In this document: positions 47,033-56,221 of the stretch, piece by piece
How positions within the stretch are numbered: the stretch's first letter is position 1
Layout: each line of letters opens with the position of its first letter
Program-made: the position numbers and the translations under genes
Source of the DNA: JBFMCC01 sp034435275
GTDB taxonomy: Bacteria; Chloroflexota; Anaerolineae; Anaerolineales; Villigracilaceae
Length of the DNA: 64,000 nucleotides
Direction of reading: 5' to 3'
Assembly (NCBI GenBank): GCA_034435275.1
Contig: DAOTXP010000084.1
Coordinates: 23,762-87,761, forward strand
The notes under the pieces: generated by a model
Databases searched by the model: none
What the model saw: the letters and a program-made list of their open reading frames with translations, nothing else
What the model was told of the DNA's origin: nothing

Positions 47033-48139
47033 ATGAACGAAAAGATTTATTGGGTTGGCTTCAATCTGGTGAAGGGTATCGGCGCGGTGCGCCTGCGCGC
47101 GTTGATCGCGCGTTTCGGGAGCGTGGAGGCGGCCTGGGCCGCGTCCACGGACGATTTGCGCGCGGCAGGCCTGGGTCCCAAAGCGGCCGAGGGTCTGGAA
47201 AAAATCCGCCGCGAAGTGGACCTGGCGCGGGTGTGGAGTCAGATCGAAAAACAAAACATCCAGATCCTGACCTGGGATGATGAACTGTATCCACCGCGCC
47301 TGAAAGAGATTGACCAGCCGCCGCCCGTGTTATATGTGCGCGGCGAATGGACGGCAGAGGACGAGTTCGCGGTGGCGATTGTGGGCACGCGGCGCGTCAC
47401 GCCGTATGGGCGGCAGATCACCGAAGAGCTGGCCGCCTTCCTGGCCGGCAATGGCATCACAGTGGTTTCCGGTCTGGCGCGCGGCGTGGACGCGGTGGCG
47501 CATCAGGCCGCGCTGCGCGCCGGCGGGCGGACGGTTGCAGTGCTCGGCTCCGGTGTGGACAAGATCTATCCGCCCGAGCATCGCCAGCTGGCCGAGCAGA
47601 TGATGAAGCAGGGCGCGCTGGTCAGCGATTACGCGCCGGGCACGCCGCCCGAGGCGGCCAATTTTCCGCCGCGCAATCGCATCATCTCCGGGCTTTCGAT
47701 GGCGACGGTGGTGGTCGAGGCGGGCGAGACCAGCGGCGCGCTGATCACGGCCGAGTTCGCGGCCGAGCAGGGACGCGAAGTCTTTGCCGTGCCGGGCAGT
47801 ATCCTTGCACCGCAGAGCAAGGGCACGAATAAACTTATCCAGCAGGGGGCCCAGCCGTTATTGAGTGTGAATGACATCATGCAGGCGCTCAACTTGACGC
47901 GTGTGGGCGTGCAAAGGGCCGCGCGCAAGGCCCTGCCGGCGGATGTGGTGGAGGCGCAACTCTTGAGTGCGCTGGGCGACCATCCCGTCCACGTGGACGA
48001 ACTGCGGAATCAGACCGGCTTGCCAATTGAGAAAGTCTCCGCTACACTTACGCTCATGGAGTTAAAAGGAATGGTGCGCCAGGTGGGCGGGATGAATTAC
48101 GTCTCGGTGCGCGAATCGCAGGCGGATTATTCTGCATGA
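47033..48139 (+). CDS. dprA: DNA processing protein DprA
   Basis: A 368-residue protein that loads RecA onto incoming single-stranded DNA. An N-terminal helix-hairpin-helix part (VKGIGAVRLRALIARFGS) is followed by the Rossmann DprA domain (VAIVGTRRVTPYGRQIT, GLARGVDAVAHQAALRAGG, VLGSGVDKIYPPEH, VEAGETSGALITAEFAAEQG). A C-terminal winged helix comes last (LSALGDHPVHVDELRNQTGL). Start ATG 47033 is preceded by AACAGGA; the longer open frame lies in rimM. It overlaps the next gene by four bases. Confidence 0.95.
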   Translation: MNEKIYWVGFNLVKGIGAVRLRALIARFGSVEAAWAASTDDLRAAGLGPKAAEGLEKIRREVDLARVWSQIEKQNIQILTWDDELYPPRLKEIDQPPPVLYVRGEWTAEDEFAVAIVGTRRVTPYGRQITEELAAFLAGNGITVVSGLARGVDAVAHQAALRAGGRTVAVLGSGVDKIYPPEHRQLAEQMMKQGALVSDYAPGTPPEAANFPPRNRIISGLSMATVVVEAGETSGALITAEFAAEQGREVFAVPGSILAPQSKGTNKLIQQGAQPLLSVNDIMQALNLTRVGVQRAARKALPADVVEAQLLSALGDHPVHVDELRNQTGLPIEKVSATLTLMELKGMVRQVGGMNYVSVRESQADYSA

Positions 48140-49239
48140 CAGACATTCTCGATCATACCTACGCAATCATCATGGCCGGCGGCGGCGGGACGCGGCTGTG
48201 GCCGGTCTCGCGCCGCGACCGCCCGAAGCAGATGCTTCCGTTACTGGAAGAGCATCGAACTTTATTTCAAACAACCGTCGAGAGGCTGAAGGGATTGCTT
48301 CCGCCAGGGCGGATTCTGGTTGTGACCGTGGCGGACCAGGCGGCAGGTTTGCAGGAACAGGCTCCTGAGATTCCAAAGGATAATTATCTGATCGAGCCGC
48401 AGCCGCGCGGGACCGCCTCTGTTGTGGGACTGGCAGCGGTGGCAGCCCTCCAGCGCGACCCGCAGGCCGTGATGGCCGTCCTGCCCGCCGATCATTTCAT
48501 CCGCAACCGCGACCTGTTCCACCTGTTAATCCGAGTGGCAGTGGATGTGGCCGAGAAGAATTATCTTGTCACGTTGGGAATTACGCCGACTTACGCCGCC
48601 ACCGGCTACGGCTATATTCAGCGCGGCGAGCCCATCCCGGAACGGGTTGTTTATCCTGTCTATCGCGTCTCTACATTCAAGGAGAAGCCCGCCGAGCCAC
48701 AGGCACGCGAAATGCTGTCCACGGGCGATCACTCCTGGAACTCAGGTATATTTGTCTGGCGGGCAGATGTCATTCTGGCGGAGATTGGCAGACAGATGCC
48801 GGGACTGAGATCCGCACTCGATGGGATCGCGGCGGAATGGGCGTCCGTGCGACGCGAGGAGGTCATCCAGCGCGTCTGGCCGGACCTCGAAACGGTCACC
48901 GTAGACTATGGCATCATGGAGCGCGCTGACAAAGTTGCCGTCATGCCTGCGGGCGGGCTGGAGTGGAGCGACGTCGGCTCGTGGGATTCGCTCTTCGACG
49001 TGCTCCTGCCCGACAAGGACGGCAATATCGTGTTCGCAGGTCAGCACATTGCCGAAGATACGCATAATACGCTGGTGTATGGCAACCGCGATGACCGTCT
49101 GGTTGTAACCATCGGCGTAGACGACCTAATCGTGGTGGATAGCGGGGATGTGTTGCTGGTCTGCCATAAAGATCAAACGCAGAAGGTGCGCAAGATCGTG
49201 GACGGTTTAAAGAACTCGGATCGCGAACATTACACTTAA
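48136..49239 (+). CDS. manC: Mannose-1-phosphate guanylyltransferase
   Basis: A 367-residue nucleotidyltransferase making GDP-mannose from mannose-1-phosphate and GTP. MAGGGGTRLWPVSRRDRPKQML is the pyrophosphorylase signature. VLPADHFIRN, WNSGIFVWRAD, and MERADKVAVMPAGGLEWSDVG follow the family. It lacks the isomerase domain of bifunctional ManC. GDP-mannose would feed the DPM-type glycosyltransferase at 62.4 kb. It starts within the dprA stop (ATGA). Confidence 0.9.
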   Translation: MTDILDHTYAIIMAGGGGTRLWPVSRRDRPKQMLPLLEEHRTLFQTTVERLKGLLPPGRILVVTVADQAAGLQEQAPEIPKDNYLIEPQPRGTASVVGLAAVAALQRDPQAVMAVLPADHFIRNRDLFHLLIRVAVDVAEKNYLVTLGITPTYAATGYGYIQRGEPIPERVVYPVYRVSTFKEKPAEPQAREMLSTGDHSWNSGIFVWRADVILAEIGRQMPGLRSALDGIAAEWASVRREEVIQRVWPDLETVTVDYGIMERADKVAVMPAGGLEWSDVGSWDSLFDVLLPDKDGNIVFAGQHIAEDTHNTLVYGNRDDRLVVTIGVDDLIVVDSGDVLLVCHKDQTQKVRKIVDGLKNSDREHYT

Positions 49240-49326
49240 CCTCATCTTCTCCCTCCCGCCGCTTTGCGGCACCCCCTCTCTCGCACGGGACAGGGAGGGG
49301 TGGTCTGGGGAGGGGACAGGTGAGGT
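49239..49326. repeat. Dispersed palindromic element between manC and topA
   Basis: ACCTCATCTTCTCCCTCCC at the left pairs, with mismatches, with the reverse complement of GGGGAGGGGACAGGTGAGGT at the right. Inside are CCGCCGCTTTGCGGC and CCCCCTCTCTCGCACGGGAC. It resembles mobile miniature palindromes found between chromosome genes. Confidence 0.6.
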
Positions 49327-49335
49327 GGAGGTAGC

Positions 49336-51636
49336 ATGGAAGCCTATTGCATGAAATGTAAAACCAAGCGGGAGATGAAGGATCCCGTTCCATCGTTCAA
49401 CGCCCGCGGCTCGGCGGTGACCCTGGGCGTGTGCCCCGTCTGTGGGACGAAGTTGTATCGCACGGGCAGGACGCCTGCACACGAAGGCATGGCCCCGCCG
49501 GAGAAAAAGAATACCCGCGAGGGGAAGCTCGTGATTGTAGAGTCACCAGCCAAAGCCAAGACAGTAGGACGCTTCCTCGGCAAGGGCTACACGGTCAAGG
49601 CTTCGGTGGGGCACATCCGCGATTTACTCCGTTCGCAACTCTCGGTGGATGTCGAGAATAATTTCGAGCCGAAGTATCGCGTGCCGAACGAAAAGAAGGA
49701 AGTTGTCAAGGAACTGAAACAACTGGCAAAGCGGGCTGAGGAAATCTACCTCGCCACCGATCCCGACCGCGAGGGCGAGGCCATCTCGTGGCATCTGCTC
49801 GAAGCCGCGCAGATCGAATCTTCTCGGGCGCGGCGCGTCGTCTTCCATGAGATCACCGAGCCGGCCATCAACGAGGCCTTCTCGCATCCGCGCGGCATCA
49901 ACATGGACCTGGTTAACGCCCAGCAGGCGCGGCGTGTGCTGGATCGTCTCGTCGGTTACAGCATCAGTCCGATCCTGTGGGAGAAGGTGCGAAGCCGCCT
50001 CTCGGCGGGACGCGTGCAATCTGTGGCGCTGCGCCTCATCGTCGAGCGCGAGCGCGAGATTGAAGCCTTCGTCCCCGTCGAATATTGGAGCATCGGCGCG
50101 GAGTTCAAGCCCGAAGGCTTGAAACAGACCTTCCTCACGAAACTGGCGCGGATTGATGATAAAGAACCCGAACTTGGAAGCGAGCAGGTTGTCCAGCCGA
50201 TTCTGGTTGACATGGAAACTGCCGCGTACGCCATCACCAAAGTCAAGCGCGGCGAACGGCGGCGCAGGCCGCTGGCCCCGTTCACCACGTCCACGTTACA
50301 ACAGGACGCCTCGCGCCGGCTCGGCTTCACAGCCAAGCGCACGATGGGACTCGCGCAGGGACTTTACGAGGGCCAGGATGTGGGCGAGGGCGGCACGACG
50401 GGTCTCATCACCTACATGCGCACCGACTCGACCAATGTTTCCGAACTGGCGCAAAAGGAAGCGCGCGAGTATGTGATGGGAAAATACGGCGGAGATTTCC
50501 TTCCGCCTGAACCACCCATCTACAAGACCAAATCGGCCGGCGCGCAGGAGGCGCATGAAGCCGTCCGCCCGACATCGGTGATGCGTGATCCAGAAAAAGT
50601 CAAGCCGTTCCTCGAACCCGCCATGTTCAAGTTGTATCAACTCATCTGGCAGAGATTCGTCGCCTCGCAGATGGAAGCCGCGGTGTACGACACGCTGCAG
50701 GTCGAAGTGACGGGCACAACATCCGCGCATGCGTATCTCTTGCGCGCTTCAGGCTCGGCGGTTAAATTTCCTGGATTCCTGGTTGTATATGAAGAAGCCA
50801 AAAATGAAGATGTCAAATCGGAAGAAGATGAGGAGAATGTCCGCATCCCCGCGGGCATAGCCGAAGGACAAAAGCAGGAATTGATCCGCCTCATCCCAGA
50901 ACAACATTTCACCCAACCGCCGCCGCGTTACAGCGAGGCCTCCCTTGTGGCGACGCTCGAAGAAAATGGGATCGGCCGCCCGTCCACGTATGCGCCGACG
51001 ATTTCCACCATCCAACAGCGCGGCTACGTCGAACGCGTCGACCGCCGCCTCTTCCCGACCGAGACGGGGATTCTCGTCAATGACCTGATGTTGCAGTATT
51101 TCCCCGACATTGTGGATTACCAATTCACCGCCCGCATGGAGGAAGACCTCGACAAGATCGCGGCGGGCAATGAAGAATGGGTGCGCGTCATGAACGCCTT
51201 CTGGGGGCCGTTTTCCGTCAAAGTGGCAAAGGCCCAGGCCGAGATGCCCATCGCCAAGTCTGGCCCCGAACCGATTGGCCGCGCCTGTCCCGAATGCGGT
51301 CGAGAACTCGTCATCCGTTATGGTCGTTATGGCAAGTTCATCTCTTGCAGTGGTTTTCCCGAATGTCGCCATACCGAACCCTGGCTGGAAAAAATCGGCG
51401 TGACCTGCCCGAAGGATGGCGGTGATGTGGTCGAGCGCAAGACGCGCAGAGGCCGCATCTTTTATGGCTGTATGAATTATCCCAACTGCGATTTCACTTC
51501 TTGGAAACGTCCGCTGGTCCAGCCCTGCCCGAAGTGCGGCGGCCTGCTGGTGACCGCCAACAAACGCGAGGCGCAATGCACCGTCTGTCAGGAATCGTTT
51601 CTGCTGGATGAGGTCATTCCTGAAAGCGCCCGCTAA
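49336..51636 (+). CDS. topA: DNA topoisomerase I with an extra N-terminal zinc ribbon
   Basis: A 766-residue type IA topoisomerase. Residues 1-45 form a zinc ribbon (MEAYCMKCKTKREMKDP ... VCPVCGTKLYR) of the DUF5679 type that is normally a separate small protein. The TOPRIM part (LVIVESPAKAKTVGRFLGKG, ATDPDREGEAISWHL) and the active-site GLITYMRTDSTN follow. Three C-terminal zinc ribbons end the protein (CPECGRELVIRYGRYGKFI, CPKDGGDVVERK, CPKCGGLLVTANKREAQC). It relaxes negative supercoils. ATG 49336 has GGTGGAGGTAGC upstream, after a dispersed repeat. Confidence 0.95.
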   Translation: MEAYCMKCKTKREMKDPVPSFNARGSAVTLGVCPVCGTKLYRTGRTPAHEGMAPPEKKNTREGKLVIVESPAKAKTVGRFLGKGYTVKASVGHIRDLLRSQLSVDVENNFEPKYRVPNEKKEVVKELKQLAKRAEEIYLATDPDREGEAISWHLLEAAQIESSRARRVVFHEITEPAINEAFSHPRGINMDLVNAQQARRVLDRLVGYSISPILWEKVRSRLSAGRVQSVALRLIVEREREIEAFVPVEYWSIGAEFKPEGLKQTFLTKLARIDDKEPELGSEQVVQPILVDMETAAYAITKVKRGERRRRPLAPFTTSTLQQDASRRLGFTAKRTMGLAQGLYEGQDVGEGGTTGLITYMRTDSTNVSELAQKEAREYVMGKYGGDFLPPEPPIYKTKSAGAQEAHEAVRPTSVMRDPEKVKPFLEPAMFKLYQLIWQRFVASQMEAAVYDTLQVEVTGTTSAHAYLLRASGSAVKFPGFLVVYEEAKNEDVKSEEDEENVRIPAGIAEGQKQELIRLIPEQHFTQPPPRYSEASLVATLEENGIGRPSTYAPTISTIQQRGYVERVDRRLFPTETGILVNDLMLQYFPDIVDYQFTARMEEDLDKIAAGNEEWVRVMNAFWGPFSVKVAKAQAEMPIAKSGPEPIGRACPECGRELVIRYGRYGKFISCSGFPECRHTEPWLEKIGVTCPKDGGDVVERKTRRGRIFYGCMNYPNCDFTSWKRPLVQPCPKCGGLLVTANKREAQCTVCQESFLLDEVIPESAR

Positions 51637-51656
51637 TCCATTTTTCTGGAGTCAAC

Positions 51657-51869
51657 ATGCTCTACCTGACAAATTCTCTGCTCGATATTCTCGCCGCCCC
51701 GCCCGCTTACCTCGATCCCGGCTCTGGCAGTTTCCTGATCCAGTTGCTGCTGGCCGCTGCCCTCGGCGTTGGCGTGGCCCTGCGCGCTTCGTGGGGAAAG
51801 ATCAAGGGATGGTTTGGAATCAAACCCAAGACCGACGAGGAGGCCGAAGACGAAGATGCGGAAAAATAG
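51657..51869 (+). CDS. Small one-TM protein with a DPGSGS motif
   Basis: A 70-residue protein: an N-terminal segment, AYLDPGSGSFLIQLLLAAAL leading into one membrane helix, a basic turn (RASWGKIKGWFGIK), and a charged tail (TDEEAEDEDAEK). The DPGSGS-TM pattern recurs in bacteria next to methyltransferases and alkaline-phosphatase-like sulfatases. The last 14 bases overlap the methyltransferase start, so translation is coupled. The role is unknown; an anchor or partner for the neighbour is the simplest idea. TCTGGAG lies before the ATG. Confidence 0.75.
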   Translation: MLYLTNSLLDILAAPPAYLDPGSGSFLIQLLLAAALGVGVALRASWGKIKGWFGIKPKTDEEAEDEDAEK

Positions 51870-53241
51870 GGAGTCCCTCGGCGCTTCTTTTCGGGACCCG
51901 AGTGGATTCCTGTTCGCCCGCGGCGGGACACTTTACCGACAGGTCAACCGCGCCTATGCGGAGGATTACGCGCGTTTAATGGACTCGGGCTTGTACGAGA
52001 AACTGGTAAAGGCCAGACTGCTCGTCCCGCACGAGGAAGTCTCGGTCAAGCCTGCCGAGGATGCGCTGGCTTTCAAGGTGATTCAACCGCAGCGTCTTCC
52101 CTTCATTTCGTATCCATACGAATGGTCGTTCAGTCAGTTGAAGGATGCCGCGCTGGCGACCCTGTCCATTCAGAAGCGCGCCCTCAAGGCCGGGATGTCG
52201 CTCAAGGATGCCAGCGCCTACAACATTCAGTTCCTGAACGGAAGGCCTGTTCTGATGGATACACTCTCCTTCGAGGCCTATCGCGAGGGTGAACCATGGG
52301 CGGCTTATCGCCAATTCTGTCAGCATTTCCTCGCGCCGCTGGCATTGATGTCGCATTGCGATATCCGCCTCGGTCAGTTGTTGCGCGTCTACATTGACGG
52401 CGTCCCGCTCGACCTGGCCAGCCGCCTCCTGCCCGCCCGCACCAAATTCAGCTTTGGCCTCGGGACTCACGTCCATTTGCACGCGCGCGCCCAGGTCCGC
52501 TACGCGGATGCGAATGTAAAAGCCTCTGCTGTGAAACGGCAGATGAACAAAGACGCCTTCATGGGTTTGATCGAGAGCCTCGAAGCGACCGTCCGTAAAC
52601 TGGCGTGGAAGCCCGCCGGCACTGAGTGGGGCAATTATTACGACATTACCAACTACAGCGATTCGGCCTTTCTCCACAAGAAAGAGGCGATCGCGGCCTG
52701 GCTGGAAAAAATCAAGCCCGCCTCTGTCTGGGATCTGGGCGCGAACAACGGCGAGTTCAGCCGCCTGGCGAGTGGTGCGGGCATTCCGACGGTTGCGTTC
52801 GACATCGATCCTGCCGCGGTGGAGCAGAACTACCAGATGGTCAAATCCGCAAAAGAGCAAAATCTATTGCCGCTTGTGCTGGATTTGACCAATCCCAGTC
52901 CCGCGCTGGGCTGGGCGAACGAGGAGCGAGATTCTTTCACTCAGCGCGGTCCTGCGGACGCGGTCTTCGCGCTGGCGCTCATTCACCATCTTGCAATCTC
53001 GAATAACGTCCCGTTGCCTCGTCTGGCCGAGTTCTTCCACGGCCTGGGCAGGTGGCTTATCATCGAGTTCGTGCCCAAGGGCGATTCCCAGGTGGATAAA
53101 CTCCTGCGCTCGCGCGAAGACATCTTCCCCGATTACACCCGCGAAGGATTCGAGCGCGCCTTCGGGGATTTGTTCGCGACCCGAGACGCGATAGATGTCC
53201 GCGAGTCCCGCAGGCGGATGTATTTACTGGAAAGCCGATAG
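51856..53241 (+). CDS. SAM-dependent methyltransferase of the NoeA-like group
   Basis: A 461-residue protein. The N-terminal ~270 residues (FRDPSGFLFARGGTLYRQVN, RLPFISYPYEWSFSQLKDAA, NIQFLNGRPVLMDTLSFE) form a conserved domain without named function. The C-terminal class I domain has SVWDLGANNGEFSRLAS (SAM loop), TVAFDIDPAAVEQNYQ and ALALIHHLAISNNVPLP. Relatives were called nodulation-protein NoeA-like. ATG 51856 overlaps the small upstream gene; the longer frame lacks a ribosome site. The substrate is probably a surface sugar or lipid, by context only. Confidence 0.8.
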   Translation: MRKNRESLGASFRDPSGFLFARGGTLYRQVNRAYAEDYARLMDSGLYEKLVKARLLVPHEEVSVKPAEDALAFKVIQPQRLPFISYPYEWSFSQLKDAALATLSIQKRALKAGMSLKDASAYNIQFLNGRPVLMDTLSFEAYREGEPWAAYRQFCQHFLAPLALMSHCDIRLGQLLRVYIDGVPLDLASRLLPARTKFSFGLGTHVHLHARAQVRYADANVKASAVKRQMNKDAFMGLIESLEATVRKLAWKPAGTEWGNYYDITNYSDSAFLHKKEAIAAWLEKIKPASVWDLGANNGEFSRLASGAGIPTVAFDIDPAAVEQNYQMVKSAKEQNLLPLVLDLTNPSPALGWANEERDSFTQRGPADAVFALALIHHLAISNNVPLPRLAEFFHGLGRWLIIEFVPKGDSQVDKLLRSREDIFPDYTREGFERAFGDLFATRDAIDVRESRRRMYLLESR

Positions 53242-53263
53242 ACAGACTGATTACATGTTGCTG

Positions 53264-53269
53264 TATAAT
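53264..53269 (+). promoter_or_regulatory. Possible -10 element before the 53319 gene
   Basis: TATAAT about 50 bases before ATG 53319 in a 77-base gap; no good -35. Confidence 0.35.
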
Positions 53270-53318
53270 AAGACATCGCGACCGCCTGTTCTTACTTTGT
53301 GAGCCCGGAAGGATTCAT

Positions 53319-54323
53319 ATGCGCCCGACTGCCTTGCTAAAAAGCCCACTCGTGATCGGCATCCTCGCAGGGATTCTCGGTCTCGTGTTGGGATTGGTCT
53401 ACGCATGGTATATTGACCCTGTCACCTATACCGACACAACGCCGGAGACCATGCGCCTCGACCTGCAGGAAGATTATCTGCGGATGGCGATTAATTCCTA
53501 CATCCTCGATCCGCAGAATACGAATGCAGCCGTTGACCACTGGCTGTATCTGGGTCCGAATGCACCGGTCCTGCTGGCGAACATTCAAGCGAATCCCGGA
53601 AAACAGGATCCCGGCGCGATCCTGGCTTATCGCAATGTGATCGAATCGGTGCTTGGACCGATCGGCGCGGAGCCCATTCAGCCTGAACCCGCGTCCTCCA
53701 CGTTCAACGTGATCCTGATCGGCGCGGCGGTGCTGGCCGTGGCGGCTGTCGCGGTCATTGGGGCATTCGTCTTCTTCCGCGGCCTCCTGCGCGGACGCGC
53801 TCCCCGCACAGGCGAGGTCAGTGCGGCCATGCAGGCGCAGGAAATCAACCGTTCCGTCGAGCGCACCGATTTCCAGGCGCTGGGTTTGCAGACGCCCATT
53901 ACGCAAACCATGACCACGTACGTTCTAGGCGACGACCTGTACGATGAATCCTTCAGCATCGATTCGCCGGCCGGCGAGTTCCTTGGCGAATATGGCGTCG
54001 GCGTTTCCGAGACCATCGGCGTGGGCGAGCCTAAGAAGGTGACGGCTATTGAAATCTGGCTGTTCGACAAGAACGATATCAAGACTGCCACCAAGGTGTT
54101 GATGAGTCCGCATGCCTTCAGCGACCCAGCCATCCGTTCCCGCCTCGAGGCCAAAGGCGAACTGGTATCCCTCCAGCCGCAGGGACAGATCATCCTCGAA
54201 ACGGCCACCCTGCAATTGCTGGCTACCGTGGTAGATCTCGAATACGGACAGGGTGCCATGCCCGCCAACAGTTTCTTCGAGCGCATCACGCTCGAACTGG
54301 CCATCTGGCCCAAGCAGAAATAA
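53319..54323 (+). CDS. Two-TM protein of unknown function
   Basis: A 334-residue protein. A first membrane helix lies at about residues 8-30 (LVIGILAGILGLVLGLVYAW) and a second at about 128-155 (FNVILIGAAVLAVAAVAVIG). About 95 residues between them should be extracytoplasmic (EDYLRMAINSYILDPQNTNA). The C-terminal ~175 residues are cytoplasmic and beta-rich (YVLGDDLYDESFSIDSPAGE, AIEIWLFDKNDIKTATKVLM). Similar proteins seem restricted to Anaerolineae, from memory. It lies in the envelope locus. Start ATG 53319 follows GGAAGGATTC. No function is known. Confidence 0.75.
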   Translation: MRPTALLKSPLVIGILAGILGLVLGLVYAWYIDPVTYTDTTPETMRLDLQEDYLRMAINSYILDPQNTNAAVDHWLYLGPNAPVLLANIQANPGKQDPGAILAYRNVIESVLGPIGAEPIQPEPASSTFNVILIGAAVLAVAAVAVIGAFVFFRGLLRGRAPRTGEVSAAMQAQEINRSVERTDFQALGLQTPITQTMTTYVLGDDLYDESFSIDSPAGEFLGEYGVGVSETIGVGEPKKVTAIEIWLFDKNDIKTATKVLMSPHAFSDPAIRSRLEAKGELVSLQPQGQIILETATLQLLATVVDLEYGQGAMPANSFFERITLELAIWPKQK

Positions 54324-54404
54324 GTTGTTTTGCGAGCATGAAGGGTAAAGGACGAAAGAAGGCGCGGGAAGATTGGTTTCTGCCCTTCGCTTTCCGCCTT
54401 CAAT

Positions 54405-54438
54405 CCTTTCGAGCAATCCCTCACAGAGGGACTGAAAC
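54405..54438 (+). repeat. Solitary CRISPR-repeat-like sequence
   Basis: CAATCCCTCACAGAGGGACT then GAAAC (54414-54438), preceded by CTTTCGAG. An inner palindrome ATCCCTC/GAGGGA and the GAAAC end are typical of type I/III CRISPR repeats. Only one unit is seen, with no second repeat or cas gene nearby. It may equally be part of a structured element. Confidence 0.35.
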
Positions 54439-54561
54439 GCGGGCAACTCGAACACTGCGGGCTGCAGAGTTGCCGTGTAGGAAATAAATCAATCGCGGCG
54501 CGTCTAACGGGCGCTTCGCGGAAGGGGCCGAAACCTGGCTGCCCGCAGGCAGTCTCGGTCT
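54439..54561 (+). other. Structured intergenic stretch with terminator-like end
   Basis: GGCAACT/AGTTGCC (54442-54448, 54468-54474) encloses CTGC/GCAG; a GCG-rich stem follows near 54493-54520; then CTGCC-CGCA-GGCAG (54539-54552) and GTCTTTATT. It could terminate the 53319 gene, or the whole could be a small RNA. No known family was recognised. Confidence 0.4.
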
Positions 54562-56118
54562 TTATTCGTCAACACACGAATGGCCGATGGGAGTGAAAAT
54601 AACGGGCTCAGTTTCCGTTGCCAGATATGATACATCATCCAGCATCTCGTAGTGCCCGCCGAAATAATAATTGAATATCAGACGAAAGGTGTTGACGGGA
54701 GTGATGTCCGGATAAAGCAGGTTGCTGCCGCCGTTGGGCAGGTAATAGGCGTTCAAAATTTTTATTCGTTGCGGCGAATGTGGGTAGCCATGATCGCTCT
54801 GCATCACGATAATGGGCGGTGTTGCTGAGTGTTCAATAATGGTTTGCAATATTTCGGGCATGGCCGAATTTGTATACAGGATTTGATCCCGATATGCCTT
54901 GTTATCCTGCAGGGTAATGCCGCGGAATCTCCCATCAGGTGTAAAGACGAAGGGTTGATGTGTGATAATCAAATGGGCATAGACGAACTTGGGGCCTGGC
55001 AACTCTGGCAATTTGGCGAGCGTGTCAAGCAGGTAGACGTTCTGTTGATATTGACGGTAATTGCGCTCCACAAGCATATCGCTTGTAGGCAGCCACAGTG
55101 AGACGTAAGAAGGCCAATGACTGGTAAGACTTGCGTTTGCTTCGTTGTATTCCACCAGTGGTAGAAGGGCTGTCGTGCGGAGAAAGAGATAATGGAAACT
55201 GATCGTCTCAGTCTCACGCGTATTGCCGCTTTGCAAGAAATAGTCGAAATAATATGTCGAATTAGCAATATCCAGTTGCGGGTGGACCGATTTGAAAGCA
55301 ACTGTGGCGTAGCCCATTTCTTCGAAATTCTTTCGAACGGCGCTTTGCCGAATATAGGGAGTCAACTCGGCTTTAGGAAAGTTCGCTTCCGGGAATAGTT
55401 CGAAACCGAGATCCTCCAGGTAACTCATGTTCAACGACGAAGTCATCGAATAGATGGTGCGGTCGTAATTGCTTTGAGCGCATTTTGGGACGACAAACCC
55501 CATAGCCTCCAGTTCGTGAATGAAATCGCCGATATCTAGGTTATAGTCTTGTTTCAGGACGTCCTGACGGCTGTAAGCGTCGAGGATAATGTAGTACACA
55601 TCGGGGAGGCTGCCGGAAGCAGTCGTAACATTGTTCGTTTGCGGAGCTGTCTCCTCAGTCGAAACAGAGGTGAGAGCCCGCTGTGCTCGTACCTGGAATA
55701 TTCCGATCTGCACAAGCAGGAAAGCTAAAGATACCAGGACCACCAGATTCATGACAGACGTAGCGGATTTGGGGTTAATCCTCCTGAATAGCAATATGCC
55801 CAGGCCGAGCAGGATCACCCAAAGTGGGATGAAGTAACGATGCCGGCCAATGGGTGTGGTCTGTGCAAGGTTGAAGATGTGCCCATATGTGAAGAATAGA
55901 AAGAGAATCAGTGCTGCGAAGAGTGCGGCCTTGTTCCAGGTTTTCCATACAAGGCGCGTGCCACCGAAAATAATCAGTGTAAGGCCTACTGCAAAGACGA
56001 ATGCCCGCGTGGTAGCAGAAAACACCACTTCTTCAATGTTAATTAAATACAATGCCAATGGAAAATATAACGAGAGCAAAATAGGATAAAAGGGGATCGT
56101 GGAGATTTTCTTTAGCAT
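54562..56118 (-). CDS. Membrane-anchored sulfatase-like hydrolase/transferase
   Basis: A 518-residue protein. Five hydrophobic segments lie in about residues 8-150; the C-terminal half is an alkaline-phosphatase-superfamily domain. It shows LPDVYYIILDAYSRQDVLKQ, NYDRTIYSMTSSLNMSYLED (probable nucleophile Thr/Ser region), HLIITHQPFVF, and MQSDHGYPHSP for metal binding. Such proteins hydrolyse or transfer phospho- or sulfo-groups on envelope polymers. The gene is AT-richer than its neighbours. It is convergent to the methyltransferase genes, but the group with the DPGSGS protein recurs in other bacteria, by recollection. Confidence 0.82.
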   Translation of the reverse strand: MLKKISTIPFYPILLSLYFPLALYLINIEEVVFSATTRAFVFAVGLTLIIFGGTRLVWKTWNKAALFAALILFLFFTYGHIFNLAQTTPIGRHRYFIPLWVILLGLGILLFRRINPKSATSVMNLVVLVSLAFLLVQIGIFQVRAQRALTSVSTEETAPQTNNVTTASGSLPDVYYIILDAYSRQDVLKQDYNLDIGDFIHELEAMGFVVPKCAQSNYDRTIYSMTSSLNMSYLEDLGFELFPEANFPKAELTPYIRQSAVRKNFEEMGYATVAFKSVHPQLDIANSTYYFDYFLQSGNTRETETISFHYLFLRTTALLPLVEYNEANASLTSHWPSYVSLWLPTSDMLVERNYRQYQQNVYLLDTLAKLPELPGPKFVYAHLIITHQPFVFTPDGRFRGITLQDNKAYRDQILYTNSAMPEILQTIIEHSATPPIIVMQSDHGYPHSPQRIKILNAYYLPNGGSNLLYPDITPVNTFRLIFNYYFGGHYEMLDDVSYLATETEPVIFTPIGHSCVDE

Positions 56119-56221
56119 GAGGGACTCCGGGGGATATGTTTCCCGATTTTACTAAAAGACCTCCGAAGAGAGTCTTTTAATAATTATTGAGAAGCGCCCA
56201 ACATCGAAGGGAAAATGGTGC

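Noticed and set aside
54405..54561. A true CRISPR array
   Set aside because: Only one repeat-like unit, no regularly spaced copies and no cas genes in the window.
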